Shown here piece after piece: positions 58,363 to 62,107 of a stretch of 62,107 nt of DNA (the first letter of the stretch is position 1; each line of letters opens with the position of its first letter). The position numbers were made by a program, and so were the translations under genes. Source of the DNA: Paenibacillus sp. 32352 (GTDB taxonomy: Bacteria > Bacillota > Bacilli > Paenibacillales > NBRC-103111); the NCBI RefSeq assembly GCF_002042965.1, contig NZ_MZNT01000023.1:1-62107 (forward strand), written 5' to 3'. Below the pieces are notes generated by a model that saw only the letters and a program-made list of their open reading frames with translations, was not told the origin of the DNA and searched no databases.

Positions 58363-59382
58363 ATGTTGAAGATAGGAAATGTAGAAGCGCCGAACCAGGT
58401 GGTATTGGCTCCGATGGCGGGAGTATGTAACCCTGCTTTCAGACTGATTGCCAAGGAATTCGGCTGCGGGCTTGTTTGTGCGGAAATGGTGAGCGATAAA
58501 GCTATTTTGCATGGCAATCACCGTACTATGGAGATGCTTTATGTGGATGACCGGGAGAAGCCGCTCAGCTTGCAAATTTTCGGCGGGGACACGGAATCTC
58601 TTGTCGAAGCGGCCAAATATGTAGATCAGCATACCAATGCGGATATTATTGATATTAACATGGGGTGCCCGGTTCCCAAAATCACCAAATGCGATGCGGG
58701 GGCACGTTGGCTTCTGGATCCCCCCAAGATCGAGCAAATGATATCAACCGTGGTCAAATCGGTAAAGAAGCCGGTAACAGTGAAGATGCGTATCGGTTGG
58801 GATGATGAGCATATTTATGCCGTAGAGAACGCCAAGGCCGTAGAGAATGGCGGAGGCGCAGCTGTATCCGTACATGGACGCACACGCGTACAAATGTATA
58901 CGGGACATGCTAATTGGGACATTATTAAGGAAGTTAAAGAATCCGTGTCGATTCCTGTCATTGGCAACGGCGATGTTTGCACACCGGAAGACGCCAAGCG
59001 AATGCTGGATCAGACAGGTGTCGATGGGGTAATGATCGGTCGGGCTGCACTCGGGAATCCGTGGATGCTGTACCGGACCATACAATACTTAACGAACGGC
59101 GAATTGCTTCCTGAGCCATCAGGGCAAGAGAAAATGCGTATTGCTCTTCTTCATATGGACCGCTTGGTTGCGCTCAAAGGAGAGCATGTAGCCGTGAAAG
59201 AAATGCGAAAGCATCTGGCGTGGTATTTGAAGGGACTGCCGGGAGCTGCTCGTGTCAAGGACGTAATCATGGAGCAAACGAAGCGGGATGAAATGGCTCG
59301 TGTGCTGGAAGAATTCGTGGCGTCATTGGGTCAGGAATCCCTTAGTGATACAGCCTCGGAGACGTCCGCAGCGGTACAATAA
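58363..59382 (+). CDS. dusB: tRNA-dihydrouridine synthase
   Basis: 339 residues. FMN enzyme reducing uridine in tRNA. APMAGVCNPAFR (~16-27), DINMGCPVPKI (~98-108, catalytic Cys) and IGNGDVCTPEDA (~199-210). Ends the folate transcript. Confidence 0.94.
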   Translation: MLKIGNVEAPNQVVLAPMAGVCNPAFRLIAKEFGCGLVCAEMVSDKAILHGNHRTMEMLYVDDREKPLSLQIFGGDTESLVEAAKYVDQHTNADIIDINMGCPVPKITKCDAGARWLLDPPKIEQMISTVVKSVKKPVTVKMRIGWDDEHIYAVENAKAVENGGGAAVSVHGRTRVQMYTGHANWDIIKEVKESVSIPVIGNGDVCTPEDAKRMLDQTGVDGVMIGRAALGNPWMLYRTIQYLTNGELLPEPSGQEKMRIALLHMDRLVALKGEHVAVKEMRKHLAWYLKGLPGAARVKDVIMEQTKRDEMARVLEEFVASLGQESLSDTASETSAAVQ

Positions 59383-59410
59383 TTGGGCTTTTTGCAGCAT
59401 TTGGTTCAGA

Positions 59411-59439
59411 TTGACATTTGAATGGGGTTGCAATATAAT
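59411..59439 (+). promoter_or_regulatory. Sigma-A promoter of greA
   Basis: TTGACA, 17-bp spacer, TATAAT: full consensus. It gives a leader of about 125 nt. Confidence 0.88.
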
Positions 59440-59570
59440 CAGTCAATAGTCATTACAAGCGGATCAGGCATCAGGATCTCGATCGTTAATATATTATTTA
59501 TAAGTGAATTCATAGTCGAAGGAATCAGCTCGAAATATGAAAATCTTTCACATGACAGGAGATTGTTGCA

Positions 59571-60047
59571 ATGAGTGAAAAAGAAGTCATCCTGACTCAG
59601 GAAGGTTTGAAAAAACTTGAGGAAGAGTTGGAGCACCTCAAATCCGTCAAGCGCCGCGAGGTTGCCGAACGGATCAAAGTAGCAATCGGCTACGGTGATA
59701 TCAGCGAGAACTCCGAATATGAAGATGCGAAGAACGAGCAAGCGTTTATCGAAGGCAGAATTTTGACGCTGGAGAAGATGCTCCGGAATGCTCGGATTAT
59801 TAATAATGATGATGTCGACACAGACACCGTCAGTGTTGGCTCTATCGTCACCCTGAAGGACCTGGAATTCGGCGATATCGTGGAATACAACATTGTAGGT
59901 ACAGCGGAATCGGATCCGTTCCAAAATAAAATCTCCAACGAAAGCCCAGTAGGTAAAGCTATTCTTGGTAAATCGAAAGGCTCTTTGGTTGACGTTAACG
60001 TACCTGCGGGCGTGATTCAGTACGAAATCATCGATATTAAGAAATAA
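59571..60047 (+). CDS. greA: Transcription elongation factor GreA
   Basis: 158 residues. An N-terminal coiled coil with the catalytic tip GDISENSEYEDAK (~42-54) and a C-terminal FKBP-like domain (~85-157) including NESPVGKAILGKSKGS. Rescues backtracked RNA polymerase. Not in this position in B. subtilis. Confidence 0.97.
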   Translation: MSEKEVILTQEGLKKLEEELEHLKSVKRREVAERIKVAIGYGDISENSEYEDAKNEQAFIEGRILTLEKMLRNARIINNDDVDTDTVSVGSIVTLKDLEFGDIVEYNIVGTAESDPFQNKISNESPVGKAILGKSKGSLVDVNVPAGVIQYEIIDIKK

Positions 60048-60088
60048 GATGGGTTTTATGCGGTAGTTATTGTAAAAGCCGTCGATAG

Positions 60089-60112
60089 AAAGCTTCCTTT
60101 GGAAGCTTTTTT
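60089..60112 (+). terminator. Terminator after greA
   Basis: AAAGCTTCC-TTT-GGAAGCTTTTTT. Confidence 0.9.
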
Positions 60113-60151
60113 AACGTATAGACAGCAAATCATAAGGAGCTGGGAACTAGC

Positions 60152-61648
60152 ATGACTGTAGAACAAGAAATAAACGAATTGCTTCAGATCAGAAGAAACA
60201 AATTGGACGAGCTTCGCTCGCTTGGCATTGACCCGTTTGGACAAAAATTTAACCTTACCCATCATGCGGCCGATCTGCTTAAAGCATATGACGAGGTTTC
60301 CAAAGAAGATTTGGAAGCACAGGAGATTGAGGTCAGCATTGCCGGACGCATTATGCAAAAGCGCGGTATGGGCAAGGCGAGCTTTGCCCATATCCAGGAC
60401 ATTACCGGCAAAATTCAAATTTATGTCCGTGAAGATGCGGTCGGAACGGTGAAATACAAAGCCTTTGATATGCTTGATATCGGGGATATCGTCGGTGTTA
60501 AAGGAAGCATGTTCAAAACAAAGACAGGTGAGCTGTCCGTAAAAGCGCTGGAGGTAGAAGTGCTCTCCAAATCGCTCCTGCCGCTCCCTGAAAAATATCA
60601 CGGGCTGAAGGACGTTGAGCTTCGTTACCGCCAGCGTTACGTGGACCTGATCATGAATCAGGAAGTGCAGCAAACGTTCATTACACGTTCCAAAATTATT
60701 CAATCGATGCGCCGCTACCTGGATTCCCGCGGGTACTTGGAAGTGGAGACGCCAACGCTTCATGCTATTGCAGGGGGAGCGTCCGCACGTCCGTTTATTA
60801 CGCATCATAATGCGTTGGATATGCAGTTGTATATGCGTATCGCCATCGAGCTTCATTTGAAACGCCTGATTGTCGGCGGCATGGAGAAGGTATATGAGAT
60901 CGGCCGCGTATACCGTAATGAGGGGATTTCCACCCGTCATAACCCTGAATTTACGATGATCGAGCTGTACGAGGCTTATGCCGATTACCAGGACATCATG
61001 AAATTGACGGAAAACATGATTGCCCATATTGCTCAGGAAGTATTGGGTACGACCAAAATTCAATACCAAGGCCATGAAGTCGACCTGGCTCCGCAATGGA
61101 GACGTGTTTCAATGGTGGATGCTATTAAAGAGGTCGTAGGTGTCGACTTCAGCAAGCATATGACCGATGAGGAAGCTCATCAATTGGCCAAAGAACATAA
61201 AGTGCCGGTAGAGCCTATGATGACATTCGGCCACATCGTGAACCAGTTCTTCGAAACGTTCGTTGAAGAAACACTGATTCAGCCTACTTTTGTATACGGG
61301 CATCCTGTTGCTATTTCTCCATTAGCGAAAAAGAATGAACAAGACCCGCGGTTTACCGACCGTTTCGAATTGTTTATTGTTGCCCGCGAGCATGCCAACG
61401 CCTTTACGGAGCTGAATGATCCTATTGATCAGCGGGAGCGGTTTGAAGCTCAGCTGTTGGAGCGCGAGCAGGGCAACGATGAGGCGCATGAAATGGACGA
61501 TGACTTTATTCGTGCTCTGGAATACGGCATGCCGCCGACAGGCGGGCTGGGCATCGGCATAGACCGTCTGGTCATGCTGCTGACCAACGCTCCTTCTATT
61601 CGTGATGTGCTGTTATTCCCATTGATGCGTGAGCGTCAAGGCGACTAA
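60152..61648 (+). CDS. lysS: Lysyl-tRNA synthetase, class II
   Basis: 498 residues. An OB-fold anticodon domain (~60-150) precedes the class II core. Motif 1 YLEVETPTL (~196-204), motif 2 YRNEGISTRHNPEFTM (~254-269), motif 3 GLGIGIDRLVML (~468-479). GGAGC precedes the ATG. lysS before an rRNA operon is the B. subtilis arrangement. Confidence 0.97.
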   Translation: MTVEQEINELLQIRRNKLDELRSLGIDPFGQKFNLTHHAADLLKAYDEVSKEDLEAQEIEVSIAGRIMQKRGMGKASFAHIQDITGKIQIYVREDAVGTVKYKAFDMLDIGDIVGVKGSMFKTKTGELSVKALEVEVLSKSLLPLPEKYHGLKDVELRYRQRYVDLIMNQEVQQTFITRSKIIQSMRRYLDSRGYLEVETPTLHAIAGGASARPFITHHNALDMQLYMRIAIELHLKRLIVGGMEKVYEIGRVYRNEGISTRHNPEFTMIELYEAYADYQDIMKLTENMIAHIAQEVLGTTKIQYQGHEVDLAPQWRRVSMVDAIKEVVGVDFSKHMTDEEAHQLAKEHKVPVEPMMTFGHIVNQFFETFVEETLIQPTFVYGHPVAISPLAKKNEQDPRFTDRFELFIVAREHANAFTELNDPIDQRERFEAQLLEREQGNDEAHEMDDDFIRALEYGMPPTGGLGIGIDRLVMLLTNAPSIRDVLLFPLMRERQGD

Positions 61649-61664
61649 GATTTATATTTCAACG

Positions 61665-61699
61665 AAACGTATCTTCCCTTTGTGGAAGGTACGTTTTTT
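61665..61699 (+). terminator. Terminator after lysS
   Basis: AAACGTATCTTCC / GGAAGGTACGTTTTTT stem. Confidence 0.9.
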
Positions 61700-61718
61700 C
61701 TATATAGTCTTTATAAAC

Positions 61719-61778
61719 CTCTGGGTTCTCACAAAGCACCTGAATTGGTTTGAGCCAAGGTTCGCTTCACGGGGGTTC
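61719..61778 (+). repeat. Copy of the ~60-bp repeat upstream of the rRNA promoters
   Basis: CTCTGGGTTCTCACAAAG followed by CACCTGAATTGG and later CGCTTCACGGGGGTTC. It aligns over the full unit of 36.4 kb with scattered changes. Confidence 0.55.
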
Positions 61779-61814
61779 AGGAACGAACTAACAGGATAAG
61801 GAAACAAAAAAAGT

Positions 61815-61843
61815 TTGCAATTTGAGTTCGGTTTTGGTATATT
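61815..61843 (+). promoter_or_regulatory. rRNA operon promoter P1
   Basis: TTGCAA, 17-bp spacer, TATATT, with an A-rich stretch just upstream as in UP elements. Confidence 0.7.
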
Positions 61844-61918
61844 ACTCTTTGTCGCTTTTGAGGCTCTGTTGTTTAAGTGCTTGATTTCATCACATGATGA
61901 TGTGGTAAAAAAAAGTAC

Positions 61919-61948
61919 TTGCAATTGAGCGGGCGAATGTGATATATT
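61919..61948 (+). promoter_or_regulatory. rRNA operon promoter P2
   Basis: TTGCAA, 18-bp spacer, TATATT. Same boxes as P1, preceded by an A-rich tract. Confidence 0.7.
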
Positions 61949-61954
61949 ATAAAA

Positions 61955-62107
61955 GTCGCCGCTAAACAAGGTGACGATACACGAGAGAACATTGTCCTTT
62001 GAAAACTGAACAACGAGTGAATGTTTTAATGAGAATGAAAATTCTCGCTAGCATTGAATTTTGAGCTTAAGACAAGCTCTATTATAGATCACTTCGGTGA
62101 TCACTTT
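61955..62107 (+). other. Pre-16S leader of the next rRNA operon
   Basis: CCTTTGAAAACTGAACAA (61996-62013) is the conserved leader/boxA-region element of Bacilli rRNA operons. Small hairpins follow (GAGAAT/ATTCTC, GATCACTTCGGTGATC). The 16S gene itself would start just past the right edge. Confidence 0.75.

Noticed and set aside
1..62107. Search for CRISPR arrays, prophage, insertion sequences, toxin-antitoxin or defence genes
   Set aside because: None was seen. The interval is housekeeping and sporulation genes in conserved order, and no transposase, integrase or spacer-repeat pattern is present.

Overview
The window is a conserved block of early chromosome from an endospore-forming low-GC Gram-positive bacterium. 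It most likely belongs to the Paenibacillaceae (Paenibacillus or a close relative). The evidence is gene order that follows the Bacillus subtilis yaa/yab/yac region almost gene for gene, many sporulation genes (csfB, yabG, sspF, spoVG, fin, spoVT, spoVB-like, yabP/yabQ, spoIIE), and Paenibacillaceae-like differences: hup between mazG and rqcP, nadABC before coaX, and greA before lysS. The genus is an inference from protein style and synteny, not from 16S sequence.

Layout. The block lies between two rRNA operons. Bases 1-527 hold the 3' end of a 23S gene, a 5S gene and the operon terminator; 61.8-62.1 kb holds tandem promoters and the leader of the next rRNA operon. In between: two small membrane or secreted orphans, csfB and an Orn/Lys/Arg-type decarboxylase (0.6-3.6 kb); tmk-darA-yaaR-holB-yaaT-yabA-trmN6-rsmI (3.8-9.5 kb); abrB divergent from an HD-domain phosphohydrolase (9.8-11.7 kb); tatD, a ydaO-type (c-di-AMP) riboswitch and the yabE-like cell-wall gene, rnmV, rsmA, yabG, veg, sspF, ispE, purR, ridA, spoVG, glmU, rplY/ctc, pth, fin, mfd (11.8-28 kb); a PrsA-like lipoprotein, spoVT, a SpoVB-family flippase, mazG, hup, rqcP, yabP, yabQ, divIC and an S1 protein (28-36.3 kb); tRNA-Met(CAT); spoIIE with a vWA protein and a kinase, then tilS, hpt and ftsH (37.2-45.6 kb); nadA-nadB-nadC-coaX-hslO-ppiC-cysK (46-53.3 kb); the folate operon pabB-pabA-pabC-folP-folB-folK-xre-dusB (53.4-59.4 kb); greA and lysS (59.6-61.6 kb).

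Regulation can be read directly in several places. There are tandem Spo0A boxes with a 10-bp period on abrB and on the divergent HD gene, and a Spo0A-type spoIIE promoter with a 21-bp spacer. Forespore or sporulation promoters fit sigma-F (csfB, fin), sigma-G (sspF, spoVT) and sigma-H (spoVG). There are strong tandem sigma-A promoters for veg, a PurBox at purR, a Rex/Fnr-like palindrome at nadABC, and a c-di-AMP riboswitch with its terminator before yabE. The c-di-AMP receptor DarA is encoded 8 kb upstream of that riboswitch.

I see no phage, insertion sequence, CRISPR array or defence island. The least explained elements are (i) a family of about 60-bp palindromic repeats in at least seven places, one in the 23S-5S spacer; (ii) a nested 111-bp inverted repeat upstream of yabP; (iii) structured leaders before glmU, rplY and purR; and (iv) the two orphan genes at the left end. 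The usual prs gene between glmU and ctc is absent.
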